Positions 46,079 through 57,041 of a stretch of DNA of 64,000 bases are shown piece after piece. Position numbers and translations under genes: made by a program. The stretch covers positions 62,001 to 126,000 of the forward strand of contig JADNRV010000102.1 of assembly GCA_015499995.1 (NCBI GenBank). Direction: 5' to 3'. Under the pieces are notes generated by a model. The model did not search any database, was not told the DNA's origin, and worked only from the letters and a program-made list of their open reading frames with translations. The number at the start of each line of letters is the position of its first letter. The stretch's first letter is position 1. This DNA is from Flammula alnicola. Taxonomy: Eukaryota; Basidiomycota; Agaricomycetes; Agaricales; Strophariaceae.

Positions 46079-49000
46079 TCAACCCACCTCCAACCATCTG
46101 ATAATATCTTTAACAGATTTGATCTTGGCTTCAGTGTCGCCAGTAGGTAAACCTTCTGCCAGCCAAGGCCCCGCGCCTATATTACGCAGTTTAGCAAGTA
46201 GCTCGGGGCTCGGTAGCGCGCGAACCAAGTGGAACCTCCACTGAGCGTAAGATGGCAAAATTCTCCAGTCTCCGGTCCTACAGTCGCAAAAACAGGTGAG
46301 AGATAGTTGCTTAGGATGTGTCAGGTTACCCACATATCAGATAACAAAGGATCGCAACGATCTAGACAAATCTCCGCGAACTGGGTGTGGTACACTTGGG
46401 CTGGGATATATAGCGGTCCAGCGCAGTCACGCCGCGTCAAAAATTCTGACAAGGAGAACCGAACGCCGTGCAATGCAAGGAGCGTCTCTGACACCCGTCT
46501 TGTGTTCTTGTGCCCAGAATGGTCCAATTCGCAGACTAACGCATTCGACGAATTTGATGGCTCGGACCCCATTCTAAATCTCCTCGGACTGGCTGCGACA
46601 AGGAAAGGTTCACAGAGCGTGACGATTTCCCCATTCTTTCCAAAAGATTCTATTCGCAGAATTTGGCGATATATGCGGTTGTTTGTAATAGTGAACATCT
46701 TGTTAAGGTTCCGGGCTTGCGTTCTACTTCCTGTCGTCTGAGATTGCAGCATTAGTTAGTAAAACTGACATTTACGGTCGTAAAAATACTATACCTTCGG
46801 TTGCTGCCTTTGAATCCAATTTAGGATCCTTCGTGTTGCCGACCACAATAACCTTACGTTGGGAAGTGGAGCGCCTTCAAGACAAGGGATATCATACACA
46901 ATAAGACCCAAGTCCTCGATTAAACCAATCATAGGGTGGTCGTCTGGGTAGTCTCTGAATGAATCTACGTGGGCGGTATCAAGATAGAGTTTCAACATCT
47001 CGTCCATGCACGACAAAGCACCGGCTTGCCTGATAGTTTGAAGAAAACCAGATGAAAATGAGTTTCTTTATATAAAAAAATAGCAGGCTCACTTCTCCGC
47101 CTGCAACCAGCCGGGACGGAAGATTGTCTTGATTAGATCCCGACAAGCGCCGATCTGCTTGACCTCTGGATCTTGGTAGTATACACCAGAACGGCCGCGG
47201 TCGGACAGGAAACCGGATATATGTGCATTCAGAGAAACGACATCCAAAGCACTTCGCGGGACTGGCGAAAATGGGATCCAAAACAACGACTCCCATCTGT
47301 AAATGAATCGCACATTCTTTTGTATATCGGCCAAGATGACATCTCTGCCTGCTCCAAATATGTCTTCAAGCCAGTCGACCGGGATGCGATCTTTCCAGAC
47401 AGCAAATCCTGGGAAGTATGCAAGTAGGCGGACCATATCGTCGGATTTTGAGAAAAAGAAGGTGTAGAAATCGTCGAGCGTCTTGCAATACTTGAGACAC
47501 AATTCAAGGACTTCTTGATCTTTCACTGCGTTGCGATTAAGGAGGAGGACACTTTGAAAAGTAACTTCCTGTGTCCAATGAGAGTGCTCCGAATGAAGAA
47601 ATTTCCCAGAAAGGGTATCACCGTCATCTGTCACGGTCTAGCGGTATGAGAATATCGCGTTAGCTCCTCAATTCAGTCAACACGGCGAATAGACTCACAT
47701 TGGCAAGGGTTGTTACCAGCGAGTGGAGTGCAGGGAATGCAACGTTCCAGGAATTATCCTCGGCTGGCATACTTTCCAAAAGATCCTCTTTAAATTCCTC
47801 GAGAGCTTGTATTACGGATTGGCGATCGCTTTCACGGCACTTGGAAAGGTGGATATGCAAATGGTTTTTCAAGTAGCCCCAGGTTTCGGGGCATGGGGCA
47901 TGGGATCCTTTCAGCCCTCTTAAAGGTCAAAACAATGTGATTATTACTTTGATAGACGGTAGAACGAGAGTAAAGAGCCCACCTCCAGGGGCACGCGATG
48001 CAATCCGTAAGCAATTGAAACCCACATTTGGTGAGCTGAGTATGTGCTTCAATCAAATCAACGAAAAATTGACCTGAGCGACTACGGTCAACAAGGAAAT
48101 CGCCAAACGAGGCATGGTGAAAGCGTAATCCGCAAGTCTGGTCGTATTCTTGGCGTTGATTGAATAGCGTTCGTTCTTCCTCGTCCTCAAAGTCATTCGG
48201 AAACTTGATTAGAGAGTGCATACCACGAAGAGTGTGCCTGACGTGTCCACCGTCAACACCGAGGATGTCGTCGTATACCTCCGGTGGTTGAGGACAATGA
48301 AGGACGAGCATGATGGCAAAGATACGAACAAGAGTCTCGCGATAGGGACACGTAAGCAGTATCTGACTGTAAAGCTTGTCGAGATTTGAAAAGAGGGTTG
48401 ATCGGGCTGGTGGAGATTGCAGCACGGTTTCGAGCTGGGTATTTGGAATGTGCAGATCGGCGCCTACAAACTTGAGCACAGTTGCCGCATATATGAACTG
48501 ACCAGAGGATTTTGCGACTAGCTCATCGATGATATTCTTCGGTGGCCATGGTTTCGGTAAATGAGCCATGAGTTCCTGGTTGCGTTCTTCGATCTCAACA
48601 AATCCATCTATCAGATATGTTCTGATGTCGCGGTCGGGTTGAAATGTCCCATCCAGGACGATGCGGCGTGTCCTTTGAGCTAGGACAGATGTTTCAAAGG
48701 TCTCGCGAATATGCGCTTCAGGCCGGCTGGCAATGAGGAATCGCAAGGATATTTTGGATGTTACCAATACATCGGCGATGAGGGTTAGGATACGCTTTTG
48801 GGTTTCGTAGATTTGGCATTCGTCGATTCCATCGATGATGACACAAGGAGGGTGCTGGGGTGGAGGCGAGAGCTTTTGAAGGGGTTCGATGATGAGTTTC
48901 CTCAATTGTGTTTCGAGATCTTTGGAGGGTAAGGTGGCATCGGCCGACATGGCCCTATTGACATGTTCTCTGAGCCCAGGGACATGCAAAGCAAGCTGGT

Positions 49001-49495
49001 ACGCAATCGTTGGGAACAGATATCGGCATTCATCCCTTCCAGGCTTTCCTCTTAAGAAGAAGAAAGATGCTGCCAGGTGCTTGTTCGATGAACGACACCA
49101 CTCGGCTATACTTTGTGCTATGGCTGATTTCCCAACTCCAGCGGGTCCATGAATCCATATGATGTCGGCGAGGGAGTCTGGGTCTTCAATCCACGACATG
49201 ATGATCCTGCGCACCTCTTTGCGCGTTTCTGGGTGGCATTTTGGTGGGGGACAACGCTCAATGGCATCGTGAAGAGCCCCGGCAGATATCACATTGCTCA
49301 AGGCATACAAACCTGCCAATGTTCAGCTTGCATCTGGCCGCGGCGAGAATGTTGCTCACCATGTTCGTTCTCGTGGTTGTGAAGGTCTCCTTTTATATGG
49401 TAGTGATTGAGGTGTCCGTGGACTTCATTGAATGTGCTTCTGTCGATGCGGACTTGATCGCCTTGGAAAGCACCGACAAGCCCTCGTCGCGTCAT
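46079..49495 (-). CDS. NACHT-type STAND NTPase
   Basis: Starts at 49495 with exon 1 down to 49360; exon 2 begins at 49312. The N-terminus has the basidiomycete leader STFNEVHGHLNHYHIKGDLH, then LYALSNVISAGALHDAIERC and PPPKCHPETRKEVRRIIMSW. NACHT motifs: Walker A in IIWIHGPAGVGKSAIAQSIA; FFFLRGKPGRDECRYLFPTI; Walker B in PPCVIIDGIDECQIYETQKR; and sensor-like LRFLIASRPEAHIRETFE. A helical middle (FSNLDKLYSQILLTCPYRET) and a FHHASFGDFLVDRSRSGQFF winged-helix-like end follow. Later exons at about 47634-47090, 47016-46795, 46745-46330 and 46310-46079 give a C-terminal helical region ending VKDIIRWLEVG. No repeat ligand-binding domain is obvious. Such proteins are candidates for non-self recognition and programmed cell death in fungi. 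The exact last splice junction was not resolved. Confidence 0.82.
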
Positions 49496-49852
49496 GTCAT
49501 AGAAAAGTGGAGGTATTAGGGCAGCCTGGCTCTTGTGCTGAATGGCTCGAATCCGTTGTATTTAAACCCCCAGGTATGCACTGCCAGTCTGTCAATGGAA
49601 AGCTGTGTGAATTCCTGGCGTCTAATGATGCGCATGATGGATGAGGAAAGACAAGCACTTGGCTTTCCACAGCCATCTCGGCTTCCACCCAAGGCCCATA
49701 CACGCACCGGAAGCTCGCTGTAGCCTCAACAGCGAGGACTCATAAAATCTGGATTACCTGTTGACCGCCTCTATACTATTTAATACCCGAAACACCCTGG
49801 CAGGTAAAGCGACAACGGCCAATCTTACCCGTTCACACTACAACCCAAGACC
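49496..49852. promoter_or_regulatory. Bidirectional promoter region, NACHT / Vps39-type gene
   Basis: 357 bases between divergent start codons. TATTTAA-like (about 49557-49564) and TATACTATTTAATA-like (about 49770-49783) A+T islands may act as core promoters for the left and right genes respectively. No CNH-domain coding sequence is present here on the + strand. Confidence 0.45.
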
Positions 49853-52711
49853 ATGAAACAGCCTATATTTCCTCGTTCCAGCGTTCTCGTACTTGGGCCA
49901 AATTCAATTCAGTCACTGGTGCCATCTACTCTCATCTCGCAAGCGGAATCGTTATTGGAAAGCCATAGGCTGGAGGATGCATACAACTTGGCCGACCAAA
50001 GGCGGAAGAAGTTGGAAGAGAGTATCAATATTGACGAAGACGAAGTAAGTCGGCCATTGGAATTCTTATTTTATATCCAGTACTAACTCTCTCTCTCAGG
50101 CAGAAGAGCTGCGCTACGTGTATCAACGTATTGGATTCCAATGCTTCACGGAAACATTATTCGAAGACGCTGGAAAGCACCTGTTCAACGGCGAACTGGA
50201 TCCACGACTACTAATTAGCTACTATCCAAGCCTCAGAGGATCGTTGTTTTCAGCAGACGACGCCATAGACGTGTTTGCTGGCGTGACAGAGCACATGCCG
50301 ATGGAAGGTTCCGTCGACGACATAAGTAAGTTCCCCTCTTACTCTTCACACCACCCCGACAATGGTCCACCCTCTCTTCATATTTTGCCTTTGCTTCATT
50401 GCCTGTCCTTAGAGGCTATACCCCGGGGCCACCATTGACGTGCAACCTTCTTTCTCCCCTCGCACAATATGTTCCTGTGTTGGAACTGATATTCAGTTGT
50501 GTCGAACTTAGTCAGGAATTACTCTCCTCACTTGGCCCCTAATACACTATCGGCGCCTCCGACGGCGGAATTGAGGAAGATATTGGGAATGGCAGCGAAA
50601 GAGATGCTGATAGGCTTCCTGAAGAAAAGTCGAACAAGGCGGAGCGTAGCAAGGGGAATGGGCGCGGCAAGCGGGGTCATTCAATCGACGTAGTAAGTCT
50701 CGCGTTTCTTGAGTCTGTTCCACTGTCGATACTAACTTTAACGACCGAAGGCTATCGACACGGTTCTCGTAAAACTGTATGCCGAATTCGAGAAAACTAA
50801 TGACCTGTACGCTCTTCTGGAAACCCCGAATGACGTGTCTCTGCCAGAGATCGAGCCTGTCCTACAAGAGACAGGGCAATATAATGCTCTCTGTATGCTG
50901 TACAAGCAACGGGGCGACGATCTTAAGTTGCTCGATGTATGGGCAAAGTGAGCGCTGAACTTTATCATTTTTGTACACACTACTGACGCAGCACTTTCAA
51001 GACTCATTGAAGGCCAATGGACAGACAGCGATATCAAGGATCCACTCTCCCAAATGATCAATCTACTGACGGAAAAACGCGACAGGGCGTTGACCAGCGT
51101 TGGGGTCTCTGGTTGACTAAATTGGATCCTGAAAAGGGGCTGAAGGTAAGCATATCCTTACTCGCAGAATAATTTGATATGGACTTATTTTCTCCAGCTT
51201 CTAATGCCCAAAGATACTGGGAAACGACGAGAACGACCAGAAGAAGACATCGCACTATTAGAGCAGATACAGGAAGCCAATCCGACGGCTGGAGCTCAAT
51301 ATTTGGAGTATTTGGTCTTGCAACGACGGAGTACAGTGCGTTACGTGTCATCAATCTAGATTTCGCACCTATACTTACCCGAAATCTGATTTATAGTCGA
51401 AAGAACTGCACATAAAATTGGCGCTTGCATGCGTTGACCAAGTGCTTTCTTATCTGAAGGATGATGCCGTCTCAAAACTCTGGAGAGCAAAAGGTGCACA
51501 ATCCTTCTTCTTCTTTTTATAAGAAGTTAACCTTTCGTAGCGTCATCATATGCCTCATCCCGCAATGATTCCTCCTTCCTTTCGTATTTTGCCTCAACAA
51601 CGCCTGACTCTGCACATAAACGTGCAAGACTAAAGACCATTCTCCTTCTCGCTGGGTCCTCCTTTTACGACCCTGAAAAGATCCGACTACGGTTGTTGGA
51701 ACGGGAGAAGATACTAAAGCTTGAGCTCGCCATCGTAGATGGCAAGGTAACTATCTCATCTTTTGATCTTGCTCTGTGCTTTTCTGATCTTCAATTTCTT
51801 AGCTTGGCAAACATCGGTCAGCTCTACACATCCTTGTTAATGACCTCAGCGATTCTACTTCCGCGGAAACCTATTGCACGCTCGGCGGCGACATTGTGCC
51901 CCCCAAGCTGGCCCAATCAATAGCGGAAGATGCTGGTATCCAAGTTTGGGCTACTACGTTGTTTGGCTTGCCTCCAACGACGAAAAGTGTAAATGGGAAA
52001 GCTGTGCCTAGCGCGACGTCACTGACACGTCTGAAAACTGTAAACGAGGACTTGAAAAAGGAGCTATTACGGATTCTGTTGGAGGTCTACATGGATGTTG
52101 AGTGCGTTAATTTGTTCTCGCTTTGTACGCCTGACTAATTTCGTCCAGACAATCAGATCGTGCTTCTCATCTGCTGAACGCGCAGGCAGTGAATCTTGAT
52201 ATCCTAGATGTGTGTGATCTTCCTCCCCTAATTTCATAATAGTTCTTGAGGATGTATTTCTCTAGGTTATATCACTGGTTCCGTCAAACTGGCCAATAAA
52301 CATGATGACCTCATTCCTCTCTCGATCTTTTCGGCGGACATTGCATTCCCAGCAAGAAGGAAAGATCATCAAGAATATCAGCGCTGGTCAAAACCTTGAG
52401 GTACATCCGATTTAATCCACCGAGCCTTTTTCTATTTTTTTTTTGACATCGCTCCTTGCGTCTCTCAGGTCAAAGATCGGACATGGGATATTCTCCGAGA
52501 AGAAGGTGCCGTCATCGAGGAGGCTGCAGAAGATGACGATGGTACCGAGGAAGAGGGCGGCCCCCAATCATTTGATGAGAAGGTCTTGGGAGAGAAGGTC
52601 ACTCTGCAAGTTGCACCTTCGGATCTTGTACCTGGGGTGGATGGAGGTCTTGTCAAGACGGTGCAAGCTAGGCTTGGAGGGCCTGACGTGGGCGTAGACG
52701 ATCTTAGATGA
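49853..52711 (+). CDS. Vps39/TGFBRAP1-family vesicle-tethering protein lacking the N-terminal CNH domain
   Basis: Exons include 49853-50044, 50100-50325, 50497-50696, 50751-50947, 51002-51145, 51198-51335, 51397-51493, 51541-51746, 51803 onward, and a last exon ending at TGA 52711. The protein resembles the clathrin-repeat part of Vps39 (HOPS) or Vps3/TGFBRAP1: VLVLGPNSIQSLVPSTLISQ, AESLLESHRLEDAYNLADQR, AEELRYVYQRIGFQCFTETL, AIDTVLVKLYAEFEKTNDLY, ALCMLYKQRGDDLKLLDVWA and, near the C-terminus, WPINMMTSFLSRSFRRTLHS (Vps39 domain 2). Family members begin with a CNH beta-propeller of about 300 residues; here the ATG at 49853 lies right at the CNH/repeat boundary. Two one-base frame offsets (near 50618 and 51094, both at CC) need an extra base to restore the frame. 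Confidence 0.72.
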
Positions 52712-52954
52712 CGATGATAACGCATGGACTCTATTGATGATGTCCGATTGGTTGAATTTGGGTCGCCTTTAGGGTGTTTATTGGATGGTCTAGGAGGCCG
52801 AAATACATAGAATAATACAGTATAAGCACTAATTGGCTTACTTTATTACGGAACCCGGAAGGAGGTTGAAAAGCTTTGAAAAGCTTGTTGTCAGTTGTTT
52901 GAGCCTGGTTAGAACTACCATCACCACCAACAGATAAGACTCAATTGCCCGGCG

Positions 52955-53375
52955 TTACACACGCTTCCTGTTCATCATATTTGCATCCTCTCCGACCTCC
53001 TGGCCAATCCTGTGAACGACTTGTAAGCCGGTGGAGTTATCTATGAACTTCTGGCGGTTGACAAGTGCGTACGTGAAATCACGGAACCTTGATATCAACA
53101 GGTGTTGCAACGAAACCCACTACGATGGTTCTATGCACTCTCTTGAACACAGGCCCTTGGCCGGATCTGATCTTTTCCCATTGATTCGGAGATAGCTTTC
53201 TCTGACGACAAAGGAGACTTGGGCGTTGTCTTTTTGTATATAGCTTCGGCGAAGACAACCCTTTCAACATGCCGCCCTTACGCCACAACTCCAGGTCGTC
53301 TTTCCCTCGGGTGTTTTTTGGTGAACAGGGATAACCCCAGAACAACAGGGCGTCAGGGCGTGGAAAGTCGATCAT
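52955..53375 (-). CDS. Unidentified coding fragment, C-terminal exons
   Basis: On the - strand the terminal exon reads RFRDFTYALVNRQKFIDNST, GLQVVHRIGQEVGEDANMMN and RKRV, then TAA at 52955-52957. Upstream in another frame is GPVFKRVHRTIVVGFVATPV, so either a short intron or a missing base joins them near 53075-53090. The composition is protein-like and unlike the surrounding shadow frames, but I do not recognise the family and found no N-terminal exons. It may be a gene relic. Confidence 0.4.
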
Positions 53376-54630
53376 TCTCTCGCAAGCCTCTTATTTTTGG
53401 ATGTGGCCCACGCTGCCTCAGCCCACAGTTGACCAAATCTCGGATTTTACTGCATGATCCTTTTTCTGTTTTACACGGGAGTGGGTTATCTAAAGTACTC
53501 ATGACCATGCTGCAATTCTCGGCTTTACCTCACCTTATTTCCCTGACCGCGTGCTCGGACGAATCGGAAACTGCAGATATTACTGCGAGACCAGAAGGCG
53601 GAGAAAAGCAGAGGAACTTGTCCAAGGTCAGTTTTTTCTTTTTTCTTCACTGTACCCTCATAAAGGCCCGATCCCGAAATCGCAAATCCTTTCCAATTGC
53701 GGCGACCTCTGCGCCACAGTGGCAGTGGACACATTGGGGCGATAAAGCGAATTTCGACGCAACTCAAACGTTTAAATGCGACCCTTGTACTTGCTCCGGA
53801 TTCTTCTGGCTTTTGGTGGCCGAATTATATCCACCTCTCGAATTGTTCACTAAACTCTGATAAATCCGGCCTAGCTACAGGAGGGGCTGAATTGCTGGTC
53901 GGTCACTCGGAAAAGTTTTAGTACCGCCGAGGTATCCAGAGATTGTTTTAGGTCCTTTTGGTCTGTAAAATAAATTGTTCCTTGCTCCTCCTTGCTCTCG
54001 TGCTCGCTTGCATCACTTGCTTATTAAGGAGGCGCATTAGCGATGTCAACTGCTTCGAACTCTATTTCTTAATTCCTCAACAAATCCTGCCCTGCCAACT
54101 GTGCTTTGTGTCTCTCATGATATGGTTCGACATGTTATTTCCTGCCTTCAATGACCTATAGAGTAGAGGATATATGTAAGGGATGCCGAAATAAACGGCC
54201 GTAGGAAGCTTTCTTTTTGTGATTGGCAATCAGTTGTGGAACAGCTTGTGGGTAAACCTCGTGTACGTAGGTTGAAAGGTACCTCATTGACATCTATAGC
54301 ACAGCAGGCGTTTGATTGGATTGACAGCGTTTAAGGATATCATAAGATTTGGGCGTACATAAGTCTTTGCGATGTGGACTACCATCTGTCAAAGCATCCT
54401 CTTGGAGAAAACATCTCTCATAGCGCAATATCCTTCTCATGGCCAAAAAAATCTTCATTGCGTCCGAGTTTGACAGGGCAAAGGGCTGCAGTCAAAGTCC
54501 CAATTTTTCCGTCTTTCGAGTCAAAAACAAGTATCTTCTTTCCCTCCAACAGGTCGGAAAGCCGTGTCGCCAAAATTGCTGGGTAATTTCTGGAGTGCGC
54601 CGTAGCTTCAGATAGCGGAACCTTGGGCGA
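53376..54630. other. Intergenic, no supported gene
   Basis: About 1.25 kb. A long + strand frame across 53219-53860 has no ATG at its start, low-complexity Phe runs and no motifs, so I do not call it. The rest is A+T-rich with nothing recognised. Confidence 0.4.
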
Positions 54631-55407
54631 TTACTGCCTTAGCTGTTTCTTCCACTCAGGATTCCACGGAGGCAAGTCCGAAGGAGGCCCTTCAACCCCG
54701 AGCGGCGTCATCCTGAGGACATTGCACTCGGGTGCTGAAATTACGACGATGGAATACCCAATTCCATCGGGGTCTTGCGTCCTAACTATCTTGATTTCTC
54801 CAGGATCGACTGGAACCACCTCAAAGTCGGGATGTATTTCCTGGATGTCTTTCATACTAATGACTTCAGCGTCGACCAGTTCGAACGCGCGACGAATTTC
54901 AGTGTCTTTACGAGGCATGTTCATAGCCGTGAATTTGGAGAGACTGTGATGAGGAGTACGTGGGTAAGACAGCGTTCGGGGGTCGATCGGAGCTTCAGCG
55001 CTTGCACGACTGTGACAGTGAGAAGTGCCCGAAATTGCTAAGACAGCGGATCGTTAGCGCTCATGAGTTCCATGCAAATATATCAAGGCTCACCTGGACC
55101 CATTTCTTCATCGTGTTTTCTGCATCTGCCACGGACACGCCGACAAGTGCCATTTTGGAGTTGTTTGGATTATCCTTCATCTTCTCGCGAGTCTCTCTCG
55201 TCATCTTGCAGAGTACTTTGTGATTCTTCCAATCCGCGATCTGGCAGTCCTTGGACTAAGATCTGATATAAGCATGAAGGAGCATCGTAAAACCTTGCAT
55301 GACGGAACGTACGCAGTAATGTCCCCGTTTGCAGACACAGGAAAGGAGAGGGGCGTTTCGGAACCTGTCTTCAAGCAGTTCTGACATTGTTTCAAAGTTT
55401 TTGCCAT
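54631..55407 (-). CDS. MYND zinc-finger protein 1
   Basis: Exons 55407-55313, 55255-55094 and 55037-54631. The MYND finger is spread over the first intron: KQCQNCLKTGSET, then CVCKRGHYC, then SKDCQIADWKNHKVLC, giving the C-x2-C, C-x2-C, C-x3-C and H-x3-C zinc ligands of this protein-binding domain. The rest is the helical domain common in Agaricomycete MYND proteins (ENTMKKWVQ, FRALLTVTVVQALKLRSTPE, HVLLITVSPNS, RRAFELVDAEVISMKDIQEI). Exon 1 is 95 nt and exon 3 is 407 nt, each one base short of keeping the frame; the offsets sit near 55350 (run GGGG on +) and 54935. The gene is adjacent to and similar in layout to MYND protein 2. Function unknown; possibly transcriptional or signalling scaffold. 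Confidence 0.72.
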
Positions 55408-55674
55408 CGGTGGCAGAGATGCAGAGGCATGTTGGTAAGAATTTCGAGTCAGTCAGTTAAAGCGCGACGATAAGGGCAAGTATTAGGAGTGCTACATATA
55501 GGCAGAGCTTAAGGCACCTTAGATAAGAATTCGAGGCAACGACGGCGATCGTGATCGGAGAATATATGGAGAAAGCTGAAGGAGAGGTCAAAATATTTGA
55601 AGTCTCTCGAAGTACATGTTCACTACAACAGAGAAATATTTGGTACTTAACAACTTTGCTTCTGTGAAAGATCC

Positions 55675-56550
55675 TCATAAAACTGCACCCTTAGCAACGA
55701 GTATCTCCATGTACTTCTTCCAGTCCTTATTCCTGGGCATGAGGCGTGGTTCGAATTTATCCAGCGTAGCGGTAATCAACTGCTGCAAGTTCAATGATTC
55801 CAAGTAGACGATCATAATGAGCGTCCCAAAACCCTCGCCTCTCTGCCTCATGGTGCGTGAGTTTTCGACTGTACTCGTGATCGCCGACCGCATGCCTGCG
55901 TCAGTGAGTGTAGGGAGAAGATCGGTGATGCTCCGTACGACGGCGTTTTGAATGCAGAAGTATTTGACTATGTCAGAGCCGTTAATAGCTCTTGTGGTGG
56001 ATGCCGACATGTTTTCAGTTACGGTCACCCATAACATGTGCGAAAAGCATCGATCGACGTCGCTATGCAAGTCGAGAGCGTCGAGAAGGCAGGAGGATAG
56101 AATGGGCTGGGCGACCTGAAGCTATGGTAAGCTATCCACGCGAAACACGCAAGTTCGAGGGCGGCAGCCTAATAGAAAGATGACCTCACCTGCTGCCACT
56201 TCCTGAACCTATTATCGACCTCTTTGAATGTTAGGCCATTTATTTTTATCCCTGCATCTAATGCCTTCTTTACAACGTTGTCCCCATTCTGGTTCAATAA
56301 ACATGCAGCTTTATGGTCCTTCCAGTTGTTCTTCTGACACTCCCGAGTCTAAGTAACACGGGCGACACAACAAGACGGTGAATATCGATCAGTAGATAAA
56401 CTTTGCAAAGAGTTTATGAAGGCGTACACAATAATGTGCCACGCGACACCCAGCGCACGACAGGAGACGAACACCGTCGCCTTCAGATTTGTGGCAATGC
56501 ATGCATTGCTTGAGATATTGGCCGTGCTTTCCGAGAGGTGCAGATGGCAT
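55675..56550 (-). CDS. MYND zinc-finger protein 2
   Basis: Exons 56550-56428, 56348-56190 and 56121-55675 join cleanly to 242 residues. MYND finger: QCMHCHKSEGDGVRLLSCAG, CRVAHYC, then across intron 1 TRECQKNNWKDHKAACLLNQ, with all Cys/His zinc ligands. The C-terminal domain (LQVAQPILSSCLLDALDLHS, DVDRCFSHMLWVTVTENMSA, RQRGEGFGTLIMIVYLESLN, PRNKDWKKYMEILVAKGAVL) is the helical domain that follows MYND in this family. The intron that splits the finger after HYC is at the same position as in MYND 1, which indicates duplication. The start MPSAPLGKHGQYLK was chosen because the finger follows; an in-frame upstream ATG also exists. No frame break. Confidence 0.8.
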
Positions 56551-57041
56551 TTTGACGATGAATTCGGTATTTGTTATAGAGAGATGAGCTTTCCTGACGT
56601 TGACCAGGGCCTCTGCAAGTTGCAATCTTGCTCAGGGGAGGGGTCCACGAAGTGGTCGAGATGAGGGCAAGATGGAGGAATTGCCACGCGCCAAGGACAA
56701 CGTATTGGATGATTGTTCCTGAGACTAAAATAGAATTCGTCCACCCTGGTGAACAGAACACTTCAAAAACGTTGAAAACTGGAATTCTACTATGGAGTAT
56801 AATTGGGGCAGAGTTTGTGATGTGTAGAATCCCGTTCAGTTAGAATTCTATGTAAAAATAGGTACATTCATTGATTTCATACATTAACTAGTGATCCACA
56901 GGCAATTGAGTCTTGTTCCGGGCCCTTCGATGCAGGCTATAAGAAAAGATCGGCATAACAGTATCGACGAGGGACCACGCGCTAAAGAAGTATGGGTCAT
57001 CCAGTTATCTGTATAACTGTATACATACGTACCGAGAACCA
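56551..57041. other. Intergenic region between MYND 2 and F-box gene
   Basis: About 490 bases containing the MYND 2 promoter and the 3' flank of the next - strand gene. Nothing else recognised. Confidence 0.4.

Noticed and set aside
53219..53860. 213-codon + strand open frame
   Set aside because: No ATG at its start, Phe-rich low complexity, no motif and no splice context; overlaps the better - strand fragment at 53079-53375.
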